From: Dichotomocladium elegans
Lineage: Eukaryota > Mucoromycota > Mucoromycetes > Mucorales > Lichtheimiaceae
Direction of reading: 5' to 3'
Length of the DNA stretch: 64,000 nt
Assembly (NCBI GenBank): GCA_025716815.1
Contig: JAIXMN010000036.1
Coordinates: forward strand, 1-64,000
Part shown: positions 10,642 through 22,173 of the stretch, in pieces
How the letters are laid out: each line of letters starts with the position of its first letter
How positions within the stretch are numbered: position 1 is the first letter of the stretch
Program-made: the position numbers and the translations under genes
The notes under the pieces: model-generated
Database searches by the model: none
What the model was told of the DNA's origin: nothing
Seen by the model: the letters and a program-made list of their open reading frames with translations, nothing else

Positions 10642-11800
10642 TTATTTAAAGTTGTCTTTCATCTTTCGAACAATGCCAAGGACTTTCTCGGCTGATTCGG
10701 TCTTGCTCTCGCCGAGCACTCGTGTTTGGACGGCTGGTTCTGCGACGCGGAAAAATGGGTTGGTCAGTTTTTCGCTCCTGATCGTTGACGGAGTTGTGCA
10801 TGAGACGCGCTGGGCCCATTGCTTCTTCTCCTGGATGGCCTTATTGTCAGGTTCCACATGTTCTGCAAACCTGAGGTTACTGAGAGTGTACTCGTGACCA
10901 AAGTACATTTGGGTGTCGTCCGGCAAGGCTGCAATCCGTTGGAGCGCCTTCCACATGTCTTTGGCAGTGCCCTCAAAGAATCGTCCACAACCCGAGGAGA
11001 AAACACTGGAAAGATCTCAAGCATGAATGATGTGCGAGTGAGGAGGGAGGAGCAGCGGTAATGTCTCTTCACTTACCAGTCGCCGGTAAAGACGGCATGT
11101 TGGTCTGCATCGGATACATAATAGCAGATATGGTCCATGGTATGGCATGGCGTGGTGATTGGTACGACCTTGAGATCGCCGAGCGAGATCGGGTCTTGGT
11201 CCTTGACAATGTGCGTTGCTCCTTCTACGTTATCCGAGCCACCGTAACATGCGATACCAGGAACCTGTTCAAGCAGCTTCTTGTTGCCACCGGCATGATC
11301 CCAGTGGTGGTGAGTAGTAAGGATACTGCGGGGCGGCGGAGAGATTCCGACAAAAGGAGGTTGGTGAAATATATGAGCCTCTTGATCAGGGAAAGAGAGA
11401 GGTATAGTTCTTTATGGAATGCATACGCTGTTAATTTGTATTCGGGATACTCCTTCAAAGCAGCGAGCACTTTGTCCGGTTCGACAGGGTCCACCGCCGC
11501 GGCTGGTCGGTTTGATGATTAGTTATAATTATTCGGTGCAAGAAAAGCAGCTCGACATTGCATTTACCTTGATGTGACTTTTGATCGAGGAGAAGGTAGG
11601 CGTAACTATCCGGGTCCGGAGGCAACCTTGTAAGTGCTTTTCAAAGAATAATAAATGTGGGCGGATCCCTTCCCCCCTTCAGTGCACAGACGTGTCATTT
11701 CGACTTACTTGTCTCCAAGGCAAGCAACAGGTTTGACGATCATCGGATGAGCAACTGTAGTTGAAAAGGCGCGGTAATTGCGAATTAGGTGACGAAGCAT
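10642..11800 (-). CDS. GLO2: Hydroxyacylglutathione hydrolase (glyoxalase II)
   Basis: Five exons (11800-11709, 11626-11568, 11502-11427, 11325-11077, 11005-10642) join to 279 residues. The metallo-beta-lactamase-fold metal site THHHWDHAGG is complete, and GCGRFFEGT and the later GHEYTLSNLRFA motif are typical of glyoxalase II. The enzyme hydrolyses S-lactoylglutathione to lactate and glutathione in methylglyoxal detoxification. The N-terminus MLRHLIRNYRAFSTTVAHPM looks like a mitochondrial presequence. A second ATG at residue 20 would give the usual cytosolic start (MIVKPVACLGDK), so two isoforms are plausible. The gene lies alone in the spacer of the inverted repeat, and the right arm begins only 235 bp upstream of its ATG. 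Coding integrity is complete in spite of the flanking transposons. Confidence 0.92.
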
Positions 11801-12035
11801 AAATCCGATTATTTCCCTCTCTCCCAAACCGCTGGAATAAATGCATCCCAGTTTGGCAGTGACACAGGGCTGACGCAATTCTTGGGAGCGGAACGAGATG
11901 ACGGGATTCCACATAGTTGAGCACGCGTTTTAGCTGCTCGAAAAAACAACAAAGAAAGCGAGAAGGCGCGTTGATGCTCGTTGTTGAGTCGTCCAGTGCG
12001 CTCATATGGTTGCTGTAAAAATAAAGATCCTGAGG

Positions 12036-13116
12036 GCATCAGCTACTGCATAACAGCTAGGAATCCATGTTCGTTCAGCCCAGTGTTGGGCATTACAGTA
12101 CGAGAAAGACCCTGACAGTATCTTTAAGAAAATAAAGCGAGGGGTCGTTCGCGCATTCTCAATGAAGACCATTCGAGCGTTATTTTAGAATGCATTGATG
12201 AGAATCCATCCATTGTCCTTGAGCAACTGATGGAGCAACTTCTCCAGAGATTCGAAGGTCTCAAAGTATCCAAAACGACACTCCATCGATTTACGAAAAA
12301 CGAATGCAACTTGTCATTGAAAATGGCTCGGTTTCAGCCTGTAGATAGGAATAGTGCTGCGAAGATCTCCGAGCGCCTTGACTGGGTGCGCAAATGGGAC
12401 AGCACTGACATCGACTTTGGAAAAAACTGCGTTTTCGTTGACGAGTCTGGATTCCATATTAATATGAAACGCAGCATGGCATGGTTCAAGAAAGGGACTC
12501 TTGCCGTGGTCACAATACCAAAGACAAGAGCAAAGACAACCACAATCTTGGGAGCAATCTCAGTATCAGGTATCATTAAATGTAGCTTGAGACTCCCACA
12601 GCCCCCAATCAAGAAAAGAAAGAGGATAGGTTAATCTGAAGTTACGAGCAGAGGAACTGTAACTGGACATTATCTCAGTTTCTTAAGGCTACGATCGATG
12701 AGATGGATAAGTATGAACATATGAAGGGCCATTGTTTGGTAATGGATAATGCACCTATCCATAAGGCTGAGGATGTCGCTAAATACATCGAGTCTGGAGG
12801 ATATCGATGTGCTTATCTTCCACCATACTCGCCTAAAACTCAATCCGATTGAGCAGTGTTGGTCAGTGGTCAAGAGCAAAGTAAAATGCAATAGGGTACC
12901 CTACCGTACCAATTTGGTCCATTCTGCAATCTTCTAATATTCCGTATCCTCTGTAGCCAATGATATCAGTCTAACTCAAGCGTCTCGAGAGGAGAGGACA
13001 TGGGCTTTGGGTGGGACCGTGGTTTGGCGGCACCAGCGCAGGTTCCCCATCATGGCTTCGTCGAGGTGCTTTTGTCCTCATCTGCTTCCTCCATTGCTTC
13101 TGGTGCTGGTGTTGTC
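12036..13116 (-). repeat. Right arm of the 1.08-kb near-perfect inverted repeat
   Basis: This is the mirror partner of 8526-9606. The inner limit is sharp: identity starts at 'gcatcagctactgc' (12036), matching 'gcagtagctgatgc' (9593-9606), and stops abruptly inside both. The spacer between arms is 2,429 bp. The arm is the 5'-truncated end of Tc1-like copy C. Confidence 0.9.
12058..12937 (+). pseudogene. Tc1-like DD34E transposase, inactivated, copy C
   Basis: The same motifs as in copy B appear in mirror image: CVFVDESGFHINMKRSMAWF, MDNAPIHKAED and LNPIEQCW. The stop TAA at 12632-12634 and the extra A near 12834-12837 are the same two lesions as in copy B. The protein therefore cannot be made from either arm without change. 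The N-terminal DNA-binding part is missing because of the truncation at 12036. Confidence 0.8.
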
Positions 13117-13356
13117 GTTGGTCCGTCGTCGTTCCTCCTCGTTCCTTCTTCCAACCCTTCAGCCGCTGCATCCGCCGTCGACGCTCAACAGCTCCGGACT
13201 CTTTCTTTCCTCCCTTCCGCCATTGTTATCGCAATGGTACACCTAGCTACCTTCGGGGTAAGTTAAAGAGTAAGAATATTCTCTGTTGACTAACGAGTAT
13301 CTCTGCGGTCTTCTTTACCCATGCGACATTTATTTTATTTTTTATGCGACAAATTA

Positions 13357-13528
13357 CAGTGGCCGCCCGCTATAGCGATATTCGATATAATGATAATTCG
13401 ACATAGCGATACACTTTATGAAGAACAAAATTGCCGGTGAGGGCTTATTCCAATTCGTTATAGTGATAATTCGCTATAGTGATGCGATTTCCTGGAACGG
13501 AGGGTATCACTATAACGGGCGGCCACTG
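13357..13528. mobile_element. 172-bp pogo-type MITE nested in Tc1-like copy C
   Basis: It starts CAGTGGCCGCCCG and ends CGGGCGGCCACTG, giving perfect 13-bp terminal inverted repeats, and is flanked by TA on both sides (13355-13356 and 13529-13530). Inside the repeats, on both sides, are short 'tatagcgata' and 'tatagtgataattcg' repeats. TA target duplication and CAGT termini fit the pogo/Tigger branch of the Tc1/mariner superfamily. It is too short to code. Confidence 0.85.
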
Positions 13529-13620
13529 TATATATTTTCGTGCGGCATTTATTTTACTTTGTATGCGTCATAATTTTCCTCCTTTACGAAATTTATTTTT
13601 GAAAATAAAGTATTTCTCCA

Positions 13621-14894
13621 CCGGCATGCATAGACAAAGATATACGGTCTTCATTGCTTTCCCTGAAACACCAGCAAAAAAAAATCTATGTCTGTCCTCG
13701 ATCACTCGACCTGGCCTTCTTCAACCCTCCTGAATAGCAGCCGTGGGCCGAACTGGCATCCTTCATGAAAGGTTACATACTATCTCTCTTCTTGGTCGTC
13801 ATTGACATTGCAGTATGAAAAGCCTGTAAGCTACCTTCCACCATGGGAGCCATATTTGTCTTGCTGCGGTACGTACTTCCATCCTTTAGATGAATTATAT
13901 AAGCGCGGGAAACTTTTGTTATTTTATTTTTGATTTAGGAGCGACTTACACTTGTAGGGCGGGTAGAAATGCTCTTTAAGTTTCGTGCGGGGCGGGAGAT
14001 TTGCATATGAACCTAATAGTCTGGTGTGTCTTTATAACTTGTACTGTACTGATGTGGTGGTTACCGTCGGGTTTGCCTACTACTACCAACGGTGATCATT
14101 TGAGTCTCTTCCTCTTACATAATAAACGCGGCAAACCAGATTCCTAGATGTGTTTCTGATAAGCTAGCGATTAGACGGACGGCTGCTTTCAAATTTTTTG
14201 AGGGTCGAGAGAGTCATCTGTTATGTAAATACTAAGGAAAAACGTAATCACTTTGCGCATATGCTGTATATATTATACACAACATCTGCAAATGGTCTCG
14301 GCCATAATGAGAAGCGTTTTTCTAAGCAACGCTGCAACTTTAATATCATCGTTTACTAATCTCCAGATGAAAATATTTTTTTTCTGCTGCAAGCCGATAC
14401 TTTGGACGAGGAATATAGTCTATTTTTCATGTACAAGCTGAGTTTCCCTCTTGCTGTATGCGCTTTGGTAGCTTCCTTTCGGTGTCCATAGGCTTCTGAA
14501 GAAAGATCCATTATCTTGTCAAGCTAAAAGAAAAAGACTTGGGTACATGGCCCTTTCTCGAAAAGCACCCTACGTATATACTTCCAACCCGACGACTCTC
14601 CACCCATGAAGTTTTCTCACTGTTTTGTTAGTTTTTCAGAAAGGCGCTATGTTCGTACGTACATTGGTTCCTAAAAGTGACGCCTTCAGATCAACATAAA
14701 TAGACATCAGCCCACGGCAATGCCTTACGGCTTTTATTAGAAAGACACGGACCACATCGGAGAGGCGCACCCTGTCTGGGGGGGGAGACTGAAGAACGGC
14801 TAAGACGTCTGTCGTCCCCAATAACAATGCATATTGCTAACCGAAATCATAACAATGCAAAGTTTAATACTACTACTATTATTTATTTATCTGT
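13621..14894. other. Intergenic, no gene seen
   Basis: Only short frames without family resemblance occur. AT-rich tracts are common. A GC-rich stretch at about 13955-14000 repeats 'gggcggg'. Nothing here supports a gene or RNA. Confidence 0.5.
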
Positions 14895-14975
14895 TACGTG
14901 TCTTAAAATACTTTATTTTCAGAACTGGTAGGGTCTGACTTGGACTTTGGAAAATAGTGTATGTTTCCTCATCAC
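14895..14975 (-). mobile_element. Tc1-like element end remnant (copy F)
   Basis: The block 'cagaactggtagggtctgac...tttggaaaatagtgtatgttt' corresponds to the end of copy B at about 10005-10055 and of copy D at about 30580-30635, in the same orientation. Nothing else of the element is left. Confidence 0.55.
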
Positions 14976-15020
14976 CACAGGTCCCCATTCCTTCGTAAAG
15001 ATGTCTATCTATAATGTAGC

Positions 15021-18000
15021 CTACAATGACCCAGGCAGAGATCGTTCACGTATCCGGTGTTTCCGAGTCTCAATAAAACACTCCTGGAATCGTAAGTCAG
15101 GTTTGTCCGTATTCACAGATGGTTTGGGGACAGAAAAGTCGCCGTCAAAGAGGGCATGGTTCCGCATGAACTCGGTGAGTTCCATCCATCCACCGCCAAC
15201 ACGGACCATCACCATCTTGCTCTTCAGAACGCGACAGAATGCAATCTTCGGCGTGACCTCGCCGAACCAGTAGCGCCCTGTCTCGCCCGGCACACGTTTC
15301 ACGGTCACTTTATAGCCGATGGTGTTGACGATTCGACCGATTTCCATATCCAGGTCGTTCTTCGGATCGGCCTCGTAGTTATTGACAGGCTGCGGCTGCG
15401 GCTGCGGCTGCGGAGATGGTGGCTCGGTTGACATTGGCGTATGTGCATTTGAGGCCGATTTGGACGGTACGCGCTTGAGCGACGGTGCGATCATCCTTCG
15501 TTGACGAAGCCGGCTCATGCGCTGCGAAGAGGACGACGAGGACGGGAGCAATCGCCCCATCGAGACCAGCGGGGAGCTTGTGTTGCACTGCACCGACGGT
15601 ACTGCCACTACTATCGGCAGTCGAGAAGGAGGTGATCTGCGTGTGGGGAGCGATGGTTTGCGGGTCCGGTCATCAAGGTCGCCCATCGGCGCACTTCGTG
15701 ATTGCAGCTGCCATCGCCGTTCAAGTTCGGCGAGATGGCCAATCACAAGTTGCCGGTGTGTGTTATCTGCAATCCCCTCCGCAGCAAGCTCGGCAGTCTT
15801 GAGTTTCTGCACAATTTTCTGCTTGTAATGCCGGAGTCGCGCATCCAGTTCGACACCCGTCGTCGCCACCACCCCCGTGCCAGGGTCTTCCTGATGATGG
15901 CCAGCAGGGTCTGGTTTCACCATAGCCTCTCGGAACGCCTCAAGCAAAAGCTCAATATCATCAGCCATATCAAGACATCGGCCGACATCCAAGCTGCCCG
16001 ACAGGCGTTCCCGATTACCCTCCATGAGACCCAAGAGATTAGCAATTGCATCGTCAAGATCAATGCGCTGCTCTATCATTTCTCTATCGTCCTCAAGCTC
16101 CCCAAACTGATCGTCCAGTTTCTGCACCTCGGCTGTAACATGATCGCCAAAGGCAGTTTCAATTGCCTCAAGCTCTTGTTCCAAAAGCAAAATCTCCTTC
16201 TCCCGCAACATTTCCGGCAGTGACCTGTTCGGAGACATCCCGACCGCGTGCATCGATCCACTCTCCAGTTTACTGATACGCTCGTGCGTCTCGCTGCAAA
16301 TCTTGAGCACATCTTGCATGCGGTTCAGTAGCGCCTTTCGTCTGGATGCCTTCTCTTTGAGGTTCTCAAACGCCTTCCAGAGGGACTCCCACGCTTCGTC
16401 GATATCACGCTTTGTGGGTCCTACTACATGCTTTCTGAAGAAAGCAGTGGCATGTGTGACATCCCCGTTACCCGTGCCATCATCGTATACTTCCTCCAGC
16501 ATGTCCCGGAGCTTGACCATCGCGTCTTCGACCCGAAGCACTTTGCCTTCGAGCTCCACCAGGTTATGCTCGCTGTCCCAGACAGTCAATGCGGTGTCCT
16601 CAATGTCCACCTTGCAGCCGTGAATTCGGAGGAGGAGGTCATGCATATCCTTCAGGTGAGGGATTGAATCCCGAAGCAGGGCAACCAAATTTGCCTCGTC
16701 CTCCACAGCGGAATAAAGCGATTCCAGCGCCTTTTGCGAATGACAAATGAACTGCGACTGATTGCATCCCATGTCTTCCTCTGGCTGGTCAGAGAGCGTC
16801 TGAAGTTGCTCGGCCAAGACTTGGTGCACTTCCACCCTGCTCAGGCTATTCCTCGTTGCATGAGTCTCATAGTTCGTTTGCAACTGGACCAGCAGATCGT
16901 CCTTCTTATGGCTGCCAAAATGAGAAACAGTCGTATCAATGCGCTGATGAATCCGATACGTTTCCTCTTCCGCTTTCTGCTTGACTCTTTTCAGCGCTAT
17001 TCGCCTTCTTGCAGCGGCCACTCGCTGATCATAGCACCGTTGAAACGCATTCCAGTTACCTTGTTGACCGCTATCACTGCTGAGCTTTCTAGCTGCGGCT
17101 CCCATCTTGGCATACTCTGCCAGTATCTCCAATAATGCGCTTTCGCCATGGTCGCCAGCTAGCATGTCATCAGTTACGTCGACCTTGCTCGCCAGCACTT
17201 CTAATTCGGCGTGAAGGTCCCTCCATTGGGATGCCCAGACGATCGCAACATGAACGTCAGCCAATAGACACCGGGTTAGAGTGTTGGCCTCTTCAAGCTC
17301 CTTGTGTTGGGGTCTGTATTCACCAATACAAACGGCCTCCTCTTTCGCAAGTGTATCAAAGATCATACACGTGTCATTGTATTCGACCATCTGCTGCTGG
17401 AAGGCATGGTCGATCTCAGCGTGGAGTTTTGCGCAAGAATCACATACAGATTGATCATCAGCAGGCACACCCGTGATGGTGTCAAGTTCGGCCCGTGCTG
17501 TCCGAAGACGTGCGTTCATGTCCCTGAAAGACACTACCAGCAATGACGCCCGGCTTTCGTATGATTCCGCTAGACGACGGGTTCTGAGTATTGCCTTGGC
17601 GCTCTCGAGCAATTCAACGAGCTCCTTGTGATTGCTTAGAAGCTGCTCGTACCCAGCCCGTTCGTCATCCGTACACGCATTTTTCTTGATGATCTCTAGG
17701 CTCACCAGGCCGATTTGACGATGCCACATTGTTATGCAGTTGTCACTCAGATCCTCGGTACCTGTATCCTCGATAGTAGCCTTGATATCCAGCGTCTGTC
17801 GTAGAGCGCGCCCGAGCGCCTCTGCAAACTCCGCAGCTCGGACCTGCTCGGATAGCTCCCGTAGGATATCCTGCTGTTCTGTTACAATATCCGATAGCTC
17901 TGCAAGCAGATCATGAAGCCGTTCGTGGCGTCTCGCAACGGCGGCCGGCAGTGCACCTGACAAGGTGCAGTAGCCCACACGCATTATTTCGAATGATGGG

Positions 18001-21000
18001 TCGACGGTTCCACTGGTCTGCGCATCAAGTTCGTCCCTCATTTGCTTCGCACGTTCCTGCTCGCCCCGCCATACCGTCAGCTGATGTCTGCTAACACGCT
18101 CCGATACATCCGCTTTTTGCTTCTGTTTCTGCTCACGAAACGTATGCTGCACCTTGTCTAGAAGCAAAGTCGCCGCCGCCGTAGCACTTTGGATATGTCG
18201 CTCCCAGTCGACGCGCATGCTATATACATCAAGCTCGCGTGTGTGCAGTGAGGAGATGTTGATTGCATTTTCCATGTGTTCCTTGAGGATATCCATGGCC
18301 TCATCAGTCATCGTCGTCCGGATGTACGGCGCACAGCTGCTGCAACTCATAGCGTCCGTCTGCGCAACGTAGCGAGAATACAGGCGCGCGTGCGCTTCCT
18401 GTGTTTGGACTACCTCCTCTGTATAGCGCTTGTTCCGCTCGACGAGCACGCCCGGATCTGCGCAAGCAGCCACGTCCATCATATCGACTTCGAGGTTTTG
18501 CCTGTCGTCTGCGATTGCATTGGTTATCTTAATTATTCGCTTTGTCTGCTCGTTGGCTTCCATCAGGTATTGTACGAGCTGCACCCTGAACCTCAAGGAT
18601 GCAGTATACAGGGCATTATGAAGCTGCATTTGATCGCGCAAATAGCATAGCTTGTCCTGCTGGCTGGCGACAGCGATCCGGATTTTGATATTAATATCAT
18701 CGTCATGGGTAGAGAGGCGAGCGGCGGAAACGCCCGCGCTGCGAGAGGGATAACCAATCGGCTGACTGTATTTCGCCCACACATCCGCAATCTCGCTCCC
18801 ATACGCTTCAATGGCCACCGTAAAAGACACGCCTGTCCGCATATCCATCACGCCACGGAGCGCGTCGTCAATTTTCGCCAATAGGTCTTCCCCCGCAGCC
18901 TGAGATGACAATGCCTTCTCCATGTAGGCTGCTACTGCCATACGCTGCTCGAGAACCATGCCTGCAAACCCAAGGCTGTCGTGCAGATTGTCAAATTCCG
19001 TCTGGAGCTTGTTCTGCCGTTGGTGAAAGCGAGCGGGTAATAGTATCGCGGGATCTTCGCCTCCCACGAGCTCCTTGACCATCTCCGCAAACGTATCATC
19101 GCATTCCCGACCCAAGCGGCGAAGTTTATCCGACATCTGCAGCAGCGCCCGTAACTCCTGCTGCATTGCGTTGGGTTGAAGTCCCACATCTGCCGCCGCA
19201 TCGGGACGCCACTGGATCGTGTCGATCCACATCCAAATATCTCGAATCGCCGAGGAAACGGCGGCCGAAATCTGGTGGTACTGACTCTCCCAGTCGAGCC
19301 GTTTCCGTAGAGCATTGATCTCACGTCTCTGGAGTGCAACCCTTGCCTCAAGACGGCCGAGCATGATCTGGATCCTGCTCATGGTCTCTCGAAGAGCCAT
19401 GACCTCTGCTGGAATTAGCTCAACACAGTCTTCTTCTGATGCAATACATGCTGCCGCTACCATTTCGCATTGAAGCGCTTCTATCGCACTGACAAGCCTC
19501 TTTTCATCACCGTTTCTGATCGACGCAATCTTGGCCATCCGATTTTCGCATTCGGTCTGCAGGCACAACAGGTCGCTCTTCTCAAACGCAATGTGCTCCA
19601 TGAACGCATCCACTTTTGTCAAAGGGATGCCGTTTAACTGTCTCTCGACAGATTGTTCAAGCTGTTCCAGCTCGCGCCGAAGCTGTGCGGCTGTATTCTG
19701 CAACGTGTATGTCCGCTGATACGCTGCCAAACAGGCGTTCAAGGTTTCTCCGAGCTGGGCGAGCTTGGATTCCGATGCTTCGATGGTCTGGCGTACGATG
19801 GTATTTGTCCTGTCATCGTTCTGCTGCTGCGGATGTTTGGGATACCTTATGCGACCGGAGACATGGGCGACCAGCTGTGCAGTTTGGTTCTGAAAGAGGT
19901 CCACGCGCTCGTAAAAAAATAATCGATCCGAGGCCTCGTTGACTGCAGTAGAAAGACCCAGCTCCGCCTTCCGAATGTCCATCCTCAGCGCTGTCCCCTT
20001 GGCCAGCAAGTCATTGGCGCCATAAACAAAGTCCGTCACTACGCGTCGTTGGCCAAGTACGCATTGCGCATAGTCCCCCACCGCAGTGAGCATCTGAAAT
20101 GCTTTTTGAAGGGCCTGCTGACGGACCTGGACATGCGGCGGTAACTCAGCGTTACAGAGATCGTTCAGATCCCGGTATGCATTGACCGTCGCTGTATATC
20201 GGCCGTGATCTAGCTCTGCCATCTGTTGCCCAATAGCCAAAAATCGTTTGACGAAGCTCTCATTTCGCACAACGGCATCATTTCGTCCAATCCGCTTTTC
20301 CTCACCCAATTCCCAGCATGCATCCTCTATGAACGTTGACAAGAGCTCGTGGATCATCGCGATCGCGCGGTTTGTCTCGTCGCACGCCTGGTCCCAGGTA
20401 AGACGAAGCATTATTATTTGGATCTTGTAGGTGCGTTGCTCGAGTAGGAGTAGGAGCCGGTCGAGCAGCTTGAGTGTTTCGGGTATCATCTCCATGATCG
20501 CCCGATCGGCGGGACAAGCGTTGCTGTTGTTCTCCAAAAGAGTTTGGACATGGCTCCTCAAAGAGGCTGCATGCTGTTCGCAAAACAGTGCGACGTCGCG
20601 CTTAAGCTCCAGATGTGCCGCACTGGTTTCGCTGGCGGTAGGAAATGTGGTGCGCGCTGCGGCCAGGTCGAGGGGTAAAAGGCCGTCCTGCAGCAGCGGC
20701 TGAGATTCAATATGATCGATGCGTTCCTGGATCCAGCGCCTGGCAATGGTCGCCTTGTCCAACCAGATCCGCGCTTGGCGTAACCCAGTTTCGGTTCGCA
20801 GGTAATGTTGTCTGAGCTGCTCACATCGCTGCCGTATCTCACTCTCGTCGTTGTTGTTGTTGTTGTTGTTTTCGTTGACGCCAGTATTATCATCGTTATT
20901 AGCCAACATGAACAGGTCGTCATGTGCATGCTCGTCAACAACGCACCAAACAAGCTTGCCAGCAGCCCGGAGCTGCTCCTCCAAATCAGAAATGTCGTTG

Positions 21001-22173
21001 TCCGTCCTAGCAGTTAAGATTTTCGCATCAATAAAGGCAAGCGTGTTGTGGAGCGGCAATGTCTGACGCGCAAACTGAGCCCTCGCTCGGATGGCTTTAA
21101 ACTCACGCCGCAAGAGCAGTGATTTGAGAGCTGCATATGCGCCATCTACCTCCTGTAGACGCCTGTCCATGTGTGGACTTCGTTTGGCTGCAGGAATGCC
21201 CTGAGCATAAGCCTCATACGCAGCCCAGTCCTCGGCCACAAACGCCGCATAACCTCGCTCGAATTGATCTACGCCACTGATCAGATCTTCATCCGCGCCG
21301 TCTGTCGTCGTATCATCACTGCTACGCCTGACCATATTGCAGACTAATCCTCGCAAGTATATCATCCGCGCCATGACAAAGCCCGTTCGCCGTTCAAACT
21401 CACTGCCATTGTCGCTCTGCAGCTCGGTGTCTCGGAGTTGTATCACCGTTTCGGACATTAGCGGAACCTGCCGTGCCGACGTGGTGATGATAGTAGTATT
21501 ATTAGTTGTTATAGTTATAGTAGTGCGATCGGGTATACTGTTGCTGCATGTTCCTTCTGCTGCTGCTGCTGCTGCCACCGCTGCTGCTGCTGCTGTTGCA
21601 GACGGTGCTGTTATTTTTTTACGGACGTCATGAAGGTATTCTATGAATGATGTGCTGTGCCAAGGTGATGCTGGGACAGGCACACCAAGCTCCTCATAAA
21701 AGATCGTGGCAGCAGCAGCAGCAGCAGCAGCGGTTGTGGGGTTGACTCTGAGTGTGGCGGCGGTTGCATCATCACCGGTGGCGGCAGTGTTTCTTGCTTC
21801 GCCTATGCCGCTTGGTGGCAACAGCAGCAACGCCGGAAGATCAGGGACACGGCCTGGGAAAAAGCGGTGTGCAAGACAAAGAAGAACACGTCCATTTTGC
21901 CAGTCTGGCTCCTCATTAGGTTCAAGGAGATTCCATTTTACATAATCATCGAGTAGTAACTGCAGCCATTCCTGAATGCTACTGTCTGTGCTGTTCTGAT
22001 CGCCTAGGGAATAACGTAGGAAGAGCAAGACAAGAAGGAGAAGAGAAACAAAAATGTGGGTGAGCACCTGTTTCCAGCATGTGTGGGAGCCACACTCTGG
22101 GATTCGTTTTCGTTTTACCGTCCAAGGCAGCTACACTCTCGGAAAATGGAATGCCCGACGCGTCTGTGCTCAT
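15021..22173 (-). CDS. Giant CH-spectrin repeat-GAS2 protein, spectraplakin-like
   Basis: Two exons (22173-22068, 22003-15021) give 2,362 residues; the second is one uninterrupted frame of 6,983 nt. An N-terminal calponin-homology-like region spans about residues 25-180 (IQEWLQLLLDDYVKWNLLEP, DWQNGRVLLCLAHRFFPG). It is split by low-complexity Ala, Thr and Asn runs. Roughly 2,000 residues of heptad-rich helices follow, with regularly placed Trp, as in spectrin repeats. A Ser/Arg/Pro-rich basic stretch and a Pro-Gln repeat precede a GAS2/GAR domain near the C-terminus (MVMVRVGGGWMELTEFM). GAS2 domains bind microtubules and CH domains often bind actin, so an actin-microtubule linker is inferred. 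The donor of intron 1 is GTGCTC, not the usual GTAAGT. Only one CH domain is evident, unlike the CH pair of animal spectraplakins. Confidence 0.75.

Larger units (their letters stand above)
12036..13620 (+). mobile_element. Tc1-like transposon, 5'-truncated (copy C), carrying a nested MITE
   Basis: The transposase reads on the plus strand and lacks everything upstream of the segment that starts at 12036. The right end runs through 'gttgactaacgagtat' (13284), 'catgcgacattta' (13320) and 'gcgtcataattttcctcc' (13566) to 'tttgaaaataaag' (about 13610). This is the same end as in copies A, B, D and E. A 172-bp element is inserted in this end. Relative to copy B the end carries an extra segment at about 13150-13220. 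Confidence 0.75.
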
